Source: Alcaligenaceae bacterium UBA6179
GTDB lineage: Bacteria; Pseudomonadota; Gammaproteobacteria; Burkholderiales; Burkholderiaceae_B
Reading direction: 5' to 3'
Assembly: GCA_002422175.1 (NCBI GenBank)
Contig: DITR01000161.1
Span: forward strand, 19,772 to 41,704
DNA: 21,933 nt
The position numbers and the translations under genes are program-made. Under the pieces are notes generated by a model that saw only the letters and a program-made list of their open reading frames with translations, ran no database searches and was not told the DNA's origin. Below are positions 5,970 to 13,369 of the stretch, piece after piece (the first letter of the stretch is position 1; every line of letters begins with the position of its first letter).

Positions 5970-8799
5970 GCGCAAGATTACTGCTACAACGACCACAAAT
6001 ATCAGGGTGTTTGGGGTCTACGCCAAGATCCGTGACATAGTGCCAGCAACGGCCACATTTTTGCGCGTTTGAAGGGGTTGATTTGATGTCAAATGTTTGC
6101 CCAAGTTCAAGGCTGGCCTTTGACACAATCATGACAAATTTAAGCTGATCGCCTAAGCTTAGTAGTAAGTCATAATCTGTTTGTGGTGCTGTAATGGTAA
6201 TTTCAGCTTGTAACGATGCACCAATTTTGCCAGCACTTCGCAAGTCTTCCAAATTACGTAAAACAAGTGCACGTATCTCTCGAATGCGAGACCACTTTTC
6301 GCTTAATACGATGTCGTCTTTAGGTTTGGGTTGAGATTGATAGCACTGGGTAAAAATTGTTTTTTGCTCAAGCTCAGGTAATTCCTTTAATGCTGTTGAC
6401 AGTAAAGACTGCCAAGCCTCTTCAGCGGTAAAAGACAGTATAGGCGCCATGAGCTTGATGAGCGTTTGGGTAATATGCATTAAAGCGGTTTGCGCGCTTC
6501 GACGCATCAAGCCTGAAGCAGACTCGGTGTACAAACGATCTTTTAAAATATCAAGATAAAACGCCCCGAGGTCTTCTGAGCAAAATGACTGTATGCGAGT
6601 GATGGCAGGTTGAAACTCATAAGCATCGTAATGCGCGCAGACTTCAGCTTGCATGTGTGCTGTCATGACCATGGCATATTGATCAATTTCAAGCATCTGA
6701 TCAAATGAAATGTTATCTTTTGAAGAATCAAAATCTGCTATGTTAGAAAGTAAAAAGCGCATGGTGTTGCGAATACGACGATAGCTTTCAACCACACGTT
6801 TTAAAATCTCATCTGAAATAGATAGCTCGCCTGCATAATCAGTATTGGCTACCCAAAGTCGTAAGATTTCAGCACCTAAGGTGTCAGATATTTTTTGGGG
6901 TGCTACCACATTACCCACAGATTTACTCATTTTGCGGCCTTGACCGTCGACTGCAAAACCGTGTGTCAAGAGAGATTTGTAGGGCGCTCGACCGTACAAC
7001 ATGCAACCGCTTAATAATGATGAATGAAACCAGCCGCGATGTTGGTCTGACCCTTCAAGGTACATATCAGCTGGCCAGCCTAAGCGATCGGCGTGCGAAC
7101 CCTTCATGTCGTGATTAAGTCCGCCCATCACGGTCGCATGTGAGGTGCCCGAATCAAACCACACATCAAGCGTGTCTTTATTTTTTTCATATAAGTCACT
7201 GTCTGCACCTAACAAATCTGCAGGCTCAAGCGTTTGCCACGCTTCAATGCCCCCATGTTCAACGCGTTGTGCTACCGCTTCGAGCAGTGCAACCGTATTG
7301 GGGTGAATTGCGCCCGTTTCTTTATGAATAAAAAATGCCATGGGCACGCCCCATTGACGCTGACGTGAAAGCGTCCAGTCAGGGCGGTTAGCAATCATGG
7401 CGTGCAGACGGGCTCGTCCCCATGCAGGGTAAAACGCCGTTGCATCAATAGCCGCTAGGGCACTTTGACGAAGTGTTGGGCCGCCATCTCTCGGTTCAAT
7501 GTCCATTCCAGCAAACCATTGGCTGGTAGCGCGGTAAATTATGGGCGTTTTATGACGCCAGCAGTGCATATAACTATGTTGGTGAGGGTGGTCTTTAATC
7601 AGTGTGCCGGCGGCTTTGAGCGCTAAAACAATTTTGGGGTTGGCTTTCCAAATCATTTCACCGCCAAACAGCGGTAAAGTTGAAGCATAATGCCCATCAC
7701 CCATAACTGGGTTCAAGATATCATCATCAGCTAAACCGTGGGCTTTGCAAGAAATAAAATCTTCAACACCATAAGCGGGTGATGAATGCACAATGCCTGT
7801 TCCAGTATCTAAGGTGACGTATTCACCCAAGTAAATGGGCGCTACCCGGTCGTAACCTTTATCAAGCCCCGCTAGAGGGTGTTTAAATGTTAAACCGTTT
7901 AGTTGTTGGCCTACGCATGTGGCAATTACTTCACCTTTGAACCCCCATTGCTCTAAACACGGTTTGACACGTTCAGCCGCTAAAATCAGTAACGAGCCAG
8001 TTGGTAATGCGGGTTCAACTTGAACTAAAGCGTATTCAAATTCAGGGTGCAAATTAAGTGCTTGATTGGCAGGAATTGTCCAGGGGGTGGTTGTCCAAAT
8101 AACAATCGCGCCAGCGTCGACTTGGTTTAAGCCAAAGGCTTTTGCAACCGCCAGAGTATCAGCAAACGGAAAGGCCACATCAATAGCTGGATCTGACCGG
8201 TCTGCGTACTCAACCTCAGCTTCAGCCAAAGCCGAACCACAATCGAAGCACCAGTTGACCGGTTTTAAGCCTCGAAAGACATAGCCTTTTTCATAAATTT
8301 TACCGAGCGCGCGAATCTCATTGGCTTCGTTAGTGAAGTTCATCGTTAGGTAGGGGTCTTGCCATTCACCCAATACACCTAAACGTTGAAAGTCTTTCTT
8401 TTGTCGAGCCACTTGCTCATAGGCAAAAGCGCGTGCTTTTTTTTGCACCTCTGCAACAGGTAAAGCTTTACCGTATTTTTTTTCAATTTGAACTTCAATC
8501 GGCATACCATGGCAGTCCCAGCCGGGCACATAGCGTGCATCAAACCCAGCCATATTGCGAGTTTTAACGACGATATCTTTTAAAATTTTATTGACAGCAT
8601 GACCAATGTGTAAATCGCCATTGGCGTAGGGCGGGCCGTCATGCAGCAAAAAAGTAGGGCGACCTTTGCTAGCCTGGCGTATCGCCTCATAAACACCATT
8701 TTGTTGCCATTGCTCGACCCACTGCGGTTCGCGTTGTGGCAAATTACCCCGCATGGGAAATGGGGTGTCGGGTAGGTTGAGTGTGGTTTTATAGTCCAT
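5956..8799 (-). CDS. ileS: Isoleucyl-tRNA synthetase
   Basis: IleS charges tRNA-Ile and hydrolyses mischarged valine. The 947-residue class Ia enzyme shows the HIGH signature at 64-67, the CP1 editing-domain motifs TTTPWTIPAN (236-245) and GTGIVHSSPAYG (333-344), and KMSKS at 623-627. A C-terminal zinc ribbon of the bacterial type carries two Cys pairs, CGRCWH and CGRC, in the last 35 residues. The length and zinc ribbon match the proteobacterial form rather than the mupirocin-resistant eukaryote-like form. The ATG at 8799 is preferred; an in-frame TTG three codons earlier is possible. The gene overlaps the ribF end by 11 bases and the lspA start by 14, so the three are probably translated in a coupled way. 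No T-box leader or other riboswitch-like structure is seen, and there is no untranslated space for one. Confidence 0.97.
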   Translation of the reverse strand: MDYKTTLNLPDTPFPMRGNLPQREPQWVEQWQQNGVYEAIRQASKGRPTFLLHDGPPYANGDLHIGHAVNKILKDIVVKTRNMAGFDARYVPGWDCHGMPIEVQIEKKYGKALPVAEVQKKARAFAYEQVARQKKDFQRLGVLGEWQDPYLTMNFTNEANEIRALGKIYEKGYVFRGLKPVNWCFDCGSALAEAEVEYADRSDPAIDVAFPFADTLAVAKAFGLNQVDAGAIVIWTTTPWTIPANQALNLHPEFEYALVQVEPALPTGSLLILAAERVKPCLEQWGFKGEVIATCVGQQLNGLTFKHPLAGLDKGYDRVAPIYLGEYVTLDTGTGIVHSSPAYGVEDFISCKAHGLADDDILNPVMGDGHYASTLPLFGGEMIWKANPKIVLALKAAGTLIKDHPHQHSYMHCWRHKTPIIYRATSQWFAGMDIEPRDGGPTLRQSALAAIDATAFYPAWGRARLHAMIANRPDWTLSRQRQWGVPMAFFIHKETGAIHPNTVALLEAVAQRVEHGGIEAWQTLEPADLLGADSDLYEKNKDTLDVWFDSGTSHATVMGGLNHDMKGSHADRLGWPADMYLEGSDQHRGWFHSSLLSGCMLYGRAPYKSLLTHGFAVDGQGRKMSKSVGNVVAPQKISDTLGAEILRLWVANTDYAGELSISDEILKRVVESYRRIRNTMRFLLSNIADFDSSKDNISFDQMLEIDQYAMVMTAHMQAEVCAHYDAYEFQPAITRIQSFCSEDLGAFYLDILKDRLYTESASGLMRRSAQTALMHITQTLIKLMAPILSFTAEEAWQSLLSTALKELPELEQKTIFTQCYQSQPKPKDDIVLSEKWSRIREIRALVLRNLEDLRSAGKIGASLQAEITITAPQTDYDLLLSLGDQLKFVMIVSKASLELGQTFDIKSTPSNAQKCGRCWHYVTDLGVDPKHPDICGRCSSNLAHENV

Positions 8800-9754
8800 T
8801 TTCTGCAAAATATTGTCGCGCTTGCAACATGTCTTGTTGCATCGCTAATGTTAGGGATTCGAGGCTAGAAAATTTTTCTTCACCCCTTAAAAAATGTAAA
8901 AAGTCAACGCACACAAGTTTACCGTAAGCGTCAATCGACTTGTCGATCAGGTGTACTTCAAGTAGCAAACGTCCCGCTTCTGTAACGGTGGGTCGTCGCC
9001 CTAAGCTGGCAACCCCCATTAAAGGTTGATCGCCTAAACCGCGTGCACGCACCACATATATGCCAATTTTGGCGCTGCAATGGGGTGGAACCGATATGTT
9101 TAGAGTCGGAAACCCCAGCGTACGTCCTAGCTTTTCGCCATGTTTGACGTGGCCTGATACGGTAAATGGGTGACCCAATCGCATTTGCGCTAGTTTGACA
9201 TCGCCTGAAATCAAGGCATCGCGTACGCTAGAACTCGAAATGCGATGACCTTGGCTGTCATCAATATCTTCGATTGTTGACAGTTCAAAGTCGCCACGCT
9301 TGGCATAATGTTGCAATAATTCAATATCGCCCCGACGTTGGTGACCAAACTTGAAGTCTTGACCCACTAATAACCATTTGGTTTTAAGTTGATCAATTAA
9401 AAGCGTTTCGACAAATGTTGAAGGGCTCATGCTAGCTAATGCATGGTTAAATTTCAGCAAGGTTATTTGTTCAATGCCATAGTGAGATAATAAACTTAAT
9501 CGATCTCGCAAACTATTAATAGCTAGAGGTGCGCGTTCGGGTTGATTGGTGAGATGTGCAAAGTAGACCCGGGGGTGAGGGGTAAACGTTAAAACGCTAG
9601 GGGTCAGACTGCGAGCCGTAGCGGCTTCACAGACGCGCTTAAGCATGGCTTGATGGCCAAGATGTACCCCGTCAAAATTACCAATTGACAAAGCGCTCGC
9701 CAATGGCGAGGGGGTGCTGGGCAGGTGACGAATGATGCGTATACGAGGGTTCAC
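8789..9754 (-). CDS. ribF: Bifunctional riboflavin kinase / FMN adenylyltransferase
   Basis: RibF phosphorylates riboflavin to FMN and adenylates FMN to FAD. The 321-residue protein has the standard order. The N-terminal nucleotidyltransferase shows GNFDGVHLGHQ (25-35), FTPHPR (57-62), VGQDFKFGHQRRGD (130-143) and ISSSSVR (172-178). The C-terminal kinase shows GRTLGFPTLNI (210-220) and ASLGRRPTV (249-257). The start is a GTG: the frame upstream runs to a stop without a better ATG, and the encoded opening RIIRHLP resembles RibF starts elsewhere. It is the first gene of the minus-strand operon ending at dut, and is divergent from purN with 49 bases between them. CoaC in the same operon is itself an FMN-dependent enzyme, so RibF supplies its cofactor. 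No FMN riboswitch fits in the short leader. Confidence 0.96.
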   Translation of the reverse strand: MNPRIRIIRHLPSTPSPLASALSIGNFDGVHLGHQAMLKRVCEAATARSLTPSVLTFTPHPRVYFAHLTNQPERAPLAINSLRDRLSLLSHYGIEQITLLKFNHALASMSPSTFVETLLIDQLKTKWLLVGQDFKFGHQRRGDIELLQHYAKRGDFELSTIEDIDDSQGHRISSSSVRDALISGDVKLAQMRLGHPFTVSGHVKHGEKLGRTLGFPTLNISVPPHCSAKIGIYVVRARGLGDQPLMGVASLGRRPTVTEAGRLLLEVHLIDKSIDAYGKLVCVDFLHFLRGEEKFSSLESLTLAMQQDMLQARQYFAENGL

Positions 9755-9803
9755 GCGTAGCAGTTTACAATTGAACGCTTGTTTTGATGGTTTTGTCTAT
9801 ATT
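9755..9803. promoter_or_regulatory. Divergent ribF/purN promoter region
   Basis: These 49 bases separate the GTG of ribF and the ATG of purN and should hold, or overlap, promoters for both operons. Toward purN a good -10-like TATATT lies at 9798-9803, but it abuts the ATG, so a start there would give a nearly leaderless message; TTGAAC at 9771-9776 is 21 bases away, too far for an ideal -35. Toward ribF only weak matches are seen. No clear operator is visible. The real promoters may lie partly inside the opposite coding region. Confidence 0.35.
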
Positions 9804-10562
9804 ATGCCTCGCTTTAATGCCCCATCTTGCCGTTTTGTTGTGCTTGTTTCAGGCCAAGGAAGCAATTTACGCGCGCTACACCAAGCCATGGTTCAGGTTT
9901 CAGAACCTGAACCATTAGATCAATCCCTATTTGATGCTATGAGTGGCCAGGTTACTGATGCATTAAAAGAATCAGTTAATGATTTAGTCACGGGTGCAAA
10001 TAAGGGTTCAATTGTAGGGGTCATTAGTAACCGACCTTTGGCGCAAGCATTGGTTTGGGCCCACGAGCAGGGCATACCAACCGAGGTGATCGACCACCGT
10101 TTGTATGAGTCGCGTGAAGCTTTTGATATTGCGCTGAGTCAAGCGATTGATACTTTTAAACCCGACTTTATTTTATTAGCCGGTTTTATGCGCATTTTGA
10201 CGCCAACATTTGTAAATACTTATTTAGGGCGTTTAATTAATATTCATCCTTCGCTTTTGCCCGCCTTACCTGGGTTGCATACTCATGCAAGAGCGCTAGA
10301 GGCCGGTTTATTGCAACACGGTTGTACGGTTCATTTCGTAACACCTGAACTTGACCATGGCCCAACGATTGCTCAAGGGGTGATCAATATTGGGCCTCAA
10401 GACACGGTTGAAAGTCTGGCGCAACGTGTTCAGAAAATTGAACATATTGTCTACCCCATAGTCGCCCGTTGGCTTGCCGACGGTTTAGTCTCTCTTACAT
10501 CAGATCAAACGGTTCACATTAAAAACGTAACCCAACGATTGTTTTTGGAATCATCGCCATGA
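9804..10562 (+). CDS. purN: Phosphoribosylglycinamide formyltransferase
   Basis: PurN transfers a formyl group from 10-formyltetrahydrofolate to GAR, the third step of purine synthesis. Key motifs are intact: phosphate-binding SGQGSNL (16-22), LAGFMRIL (125-132), INIHPSLLP (145-153) with catalytic Asn146 and His148, LPGLHTHARALE (155-166) and ELDHGP (182-187) with Asp184. The start at 9804 is chosen because family proteins begin just before the first strand (FVVLVSG); the frame extends 24 codons upstream into antisense of ribF without homology-like content. At 252 residues it is about 40 longer than E. coli PurN (212); the extra length is mostly a segment at about 30-67, between the first loop and VGVISNRP. 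The stop overlaps the next ATG by four bases (ATGA). Confidence 0.93.
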   Translation: MPRFNAPSCRFVVLVSGQGSNLRALHQAMVQVSEPEPLDQSLFDAMSGQVTDALKESVNDLVTGANKGSIVGVISNRPLAQALVWAHEQGIPTEVIDHRLYESREAFDIALSQAIDTFKPDFILLAGFMRILTPTFVNTYLGRLINIHPSLLPALPGLHTHARALEAGLLQHGCTVHFVTPELDHGPTIAQGVINIGPQDTVESLAQRVQKIEHIVYPIVARWLADGLVSLTSDQTVHIKNVTQRLFLESSP

Positions 10563-11986
10563 AGGCCGATAAACCTTATCAACCTAGTTTGCGTATTTTG
10601 GCGCGTGTTGAACAAATCACTATTTTGTTAAATGCCATTTTGCAGTTTGAATCCCCTGCAGATATGGTGGTGTCACAATTTTTTAAAGCTTACCCGCAAT
10701 TAGGTGGGCGTGATCGCGGCGAGGTGGCGACAGCGGTATTTGATGTTTTGCGTCATTTGAAGCGATATCGTATCTACGCACAGAGTGTTAAAGGCTCAGT
10801 TCAACGTCGTCTAGCCCTCTTGGGGCTTAGCACTGCAATTGGTATGGAAACATTATCTCAAGCACTCACTGACCCAGCAGAACGCGAATGGCTCGAGCAT
10901 ACCCAGTCAATCGACCAATCTGCTTTAGCGTTTGGTGTGCGTTTCAGTTTGCCTGATTGGTTGGCAGATCAAATCAATGCCCTACCAGAGCCTGAAGCCT
11001 TAGCGCAAGCCTTATTAAAACCTGCCCCATTTGATTTGCGTGTCAATACCCTCAAGGCACGTCGCGAAGACGTGATGGCCGAGATTATGTCTGATCAACG
11101 TCAACGATTTTCTCCCGAGGCGACCCCTTTTTCACCTTGGGGTATTCGGCTATATGGTCACCCCCCCATCAACACATGGGATCTTTTCATAAACGGTGCT
11201 ATTGAAGTACAAGACGAGGGCAGTCAGCTTTTAGCGCTTTTAGTCGAACCCAAACGCGGCGAAATGGTCATTGATTTTTGTGCTGGGGCAGGGGGTAAGG
11301 CGCTTGCCTTGGCCGCCATGATGAAAACAACCGGTCGTTTGTATGCATTTGACGTATCAGCTGGCCGCCTTGCCCGTGCTAAACCTCGTTTTGCGCGCAG
11401 TGGTTTATCGAACGTGCATCCCGTTGTCATTAGAAATGAAAATGATGACCGTGTTAAACGTTTGGCTGGCAAGGCGCACCGTGTCTTGGTTGATGCACCC
11501 TGCACCGGGGTCGGTACCCTAAGACGCAACCCCGATCTTAAATGGCGTTACCCTGAAAGTGGTTTAACTGAAATTTGTGCACAACAAAGCCGTATTCTTG
11601 ACCGAGCAAGCCAGTGCGTTCGGCCAGGTGGTCGTTTGGTTTATGCCACCTGCAGTTTTTTGCCAGAAGAAAATGAGCTTCAAGTTCAGGCATTCTTAGA
11701 CCGTAACCCTAATTTTGAATTGACTGATGCCGCAGCTATTTTGAAAAATCAGGCTCATTTAACCGTTGATGGCCCGATGGTTCATCTCAGGCCTGACCAG
11801 CATCAAACCGATGCATTTTTTGCTGCTGTGATGACTCGTAAAGCTGCGCCGCCCGCACCAGCCCGTAAAGCTAAGCTTGAGTTGGCACCTGCACCTGACT
11901 CTGAAAGCGGCATTGAACCTGCAATTGAAGGCGCTATAGAGCCAACACTTGAACCCGTTACTGAATCGAAAGAATCTTCTACATGA
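10559..11986 (+). CDS. RsmB/NOP-family RNA (cytosine-C5) methyltransferase
   Basis: This is a class I SAM-dependent m5C RNA methyltransferase of the RsmB/NOP2 family; the rRNA or tRNA target cannot be read from sequence. The core shows the linker VQDEGSQLLALL (217-228), SAM-binding motif CAGAGGK (241-247), the acidic ribose-binding DVS (265-267), motif IV DAPCTGVGT (312-320) with Cys315, and motif VI ATCSFLPEEN (363-372) with catalytic Cys365. Both cysteines required by the family are present. I do not call it rsmB because the gene sits beside purN rather than next to fmt, and betaproteobacteria often carry more than one such paralogue. After the catalytic core ends near residue 427 there is a low-complexity tail of about 48 residues rich in Ala, Pro and Glu. 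The ATG overlaps the purN stop by four bases. Confidence 0.9.
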   Translation: MKADKPYQPSLRILARVEQITILLNAILQFESPADMVVSQFFKAYPQLGGRDRGEVATAVFDVLRHLKRYRIYAQSVKGSVQRRLALLGLSTAIGMETLSQALTDPAEREWLEHTQSIDQSALAFGVRFSLPDWLADQINALPEPEALAQALLKPAPFDLRVNTLKARREDVMAEIMSDQRQRFSPEATPFSPWGIRLYGHPPINTWDLFINGAIEVQDEGSQLLALLVEPKRGEMVIDFCAGAGGKALALAAMMKTTGRLYAFDVSAGRLARAKPRFARSGLSNVHPVVIRNENDDRVKRLAGKAHRVLVDAPCTGVGTLRRNPDLKWRYPESGLTEICAQQSRILDRASQCVRPGGRLVYATCSFLPEENELQVQAFLDRNPNFELTDAAAILKNQAHLTVDGPMVHLRPDQHQTDAFFAAVMTRKAAPPAPARKAKLELAPAPDSESGIEPAIEGAIEPTLEPVTESKESST

Positions 11987-12166
11987 CGTTTAGGTCGGCA
12001 TTTTCCCCCGATTCAGGGATTTTGCTCGACTTAATTTTTAGGGTACGGGGTAAATAGAGATAATCTGTTGATAATTAACAAATTTACATTGATATAAAGG
12101 TACCCGTTTGGGGGTAAGTACAGTACAATACTCAGTGTTTAAGCTCAATGAGATGACCCTATATCT
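11987..12166 (+). promoter_or_regulatory. Leader/promoter region of the desaturase-uvrD pair
   Basis: This is the longest gap in the window. The best sigma70-type pair is TTGATA (12068-12073) and TATAAA (12093-12098), with a 19-base spacer (or ATATAA with 18). A second -10-like TACAAT lies at 12124-12129 without a good -35. The motif GATAAT occurs at 12059 and again 11 bases later at 12070, and GATATA follows 21 bases after that, roughly in helical phase. No convincing terminator for the upstream gene is seen: TCCC/GGGA around 12003-12019 can pair only over four bases. The ribosome-binding signal before the ATG at 12167 is weak (GAGAT near 12150). Confidence 0.5.
12068..12081 (+). promoter_or_regulatory. 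Candidate FNR/ANR-type box
   Basis: The 14 bases TTGATAATTAACAA match the FNR-family consensus TTGAT-N4-ATCAA at nine of ten defined positions. They also lie within a 15-base imperfect palindrome (12066-12080, TGTTGAT/ATTAACA). The box overlaps the putative -35 of the desaturase promoter. If that promoter is right, an FNR-like regulator bound here would repress. The regulator gene is not in the window, so this is inference from sequence only. Confidence 0.4.
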
Positions 12167-13369
12167 ATGGAAAACGTTCTGTCATATTTGGCGCATGGTT
12201 TAACCCAAGCCTCAGCTTGGGAAGTCATAGTGTTCACGCTTATCGTGACGCACATCACTATTGTGTCGGTTACGATTTTTTTGCATCGTTCTCAGGCTCA
12301 TCGCGGGCTTGATATTCACCCAGCCCTAGCGCACTTTTTCCGCTTTTGGCTTTGGTTGACCACTGGCATGGTAACCAAAGAGTGGGTATCTATTCATCGC
12401 AAACACCACGCACGCTGCGAGCGTGAAGGTGATCCCCATTCGCCCATGTTATTTGGTATTGGTCGTGTCATGTTTCGTGGCGCTGAGCTCTACCGTGAAG
12501 AGTCACGTAATAGTGAAACGATGGCCAAATTTGGTCACGGCACTCCCAACGATTGGGTTGAGCGCAACATTTACACCAAGCACTCAGCCATGGGCATTCT
12601 CATTATGCTCGGTATCGATCTCATGTTGTTCGGTACGCTAGGCCTCGCAGTCTGGGCCGTTCAGATGGCCTGGATCCCCTTTTGGGCAGCTGGTGTTGTC
12701 AACGGTATTGGCCATTACTGGGGCTACCGCAACTTCGCGAGCCCTGATACCAGTACCAATGTGTCACCTTGGGGCATTATTATTGGTGGTGAAGAGTTGC
12801 ATAACAACCACCATGCTTACGGTACCTCAGCCAAATTTTCAAGCAAATGGTATGAATTCGACATTGGTTGGTTCTACATCACCATCTTTCGTGCCTTAGG
12901 TTTAATTAAAGTACGCAAAATGGCACCTAAGCTTGAGCTTGAGCCGCACGGTAAAAAAGGTATTGATCTGCGTACATTGCAAGGTGTTATCGCTCATCGC
13001 TACGAGATTTTAGGTCGTTTCACGGGTCTCATGCGTCAAGCGTGTTTTGACGAAATTAAACGCAGTAAGCAGTCAGGTGGTGTCGTTGCTCACACCGAGT
13101 CACTCGTATCTGCGACCCATTGGTTAGGTCGAGGTGACGAAACTTTGGCTCAGGCAGAGCGTGATCGTATTAATCAAGCCCTAGCTCAAACCCCATCATT
13201 GTCTACATGGGTACACATGCGTCATGACTTAAGCCGTTTGTGGGAAGGTTCAAGCGCATCTAGCGAGCAACTTTTACATGATTTGCAAGCTTGGTGCCAA
13301 CGTGCCCAACAAAGTGGTATTACTAGCCTTGAGGAATTCGCCTTGCGATTACGCCGCTATGCGGCATGA
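12167..13369 (+). CDS. Membrane fatty-acid (acyl-CoA) desaturase, DesA-like
   Basis: This is a di-iron membrane desaturase that would introduce a double bond into acyl chains using O2, adjusting membrane fluidity. The three histidine boxes of the family are all present: HRSQAH (40-45), HRKHH (77-81) and HNNHH (212-216), with the extra His183 in GHYWGY. Hydrophobic segments at about 18-40, 55-70, 142-165 and 168-182 provide the membrane core. The catalytic part ends near residue 250. Residues 255-400 form a soluble, charged, helical extension that acyl-CoA desaturases of minimal length lack; its last 30 residues follow a WCxRAxxSGI..LxxFAxxL pattern. The gene has its own upstream region with a candidate promoter and FNR-like box, and its stop overlaps the uvrD start by four bases. 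Substrate and position of desaturation are not determinable here. Confidence 0.92.
   Translation: MENVLSYLAHGLTQASAWEVIVFTLIVTHITIVSVTIFLHRSQAHRGLDIHPALAHFFRFWLWLTTGMVTKEWVSIHRKHHARCEREGDPHSPMLFGIGRVMFRGAELYREESRNSETMAKFGHGTPNDWVERNIYTKHSAMGILIMLGIDLMLFGTLGLAVWAVQMAWIPFWAAGVVNGIGHYWGYRNFASPDTSTNVSPWGIIIGGEELHNNHHAYGTSAKFSSKWYEFDIGWFYITIFRALGLIKVRKMAPKLELEPHGKKGIDLRTLQGVIAHRYEILGRFTGLMRQACFDEIKRSKQSGGVVAHTESLVSATHWLGRGDETLAQAERDRINQALAQTPSLSTWVHMRHDLSRLWEGSSASSEQLLHDLQAWCQRAQQSGITSLEEFALRLRRYAA

Noticed and set aside
5970..5996. GTG start nine codons upstream for lspA
   Set aside because: The added residues are not typical of LspA and no Shine-Dalgarno precedes the GTG; the ATG is preferred, though not proven.
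9732..9803. Longer N-terminus for PurN starting at 9732
   Set aside because: It would overlap the divergent ribF coding start, and the encoded 24 residues precede the normal first strand without resemblance to the family.
12148..12156. Two-codon upstream frame ATG-AGA-TGA before the desaturase
   Set aside because: It is too short to support as a leader peptide, has no attenuator structure around it and is easily due to chance.
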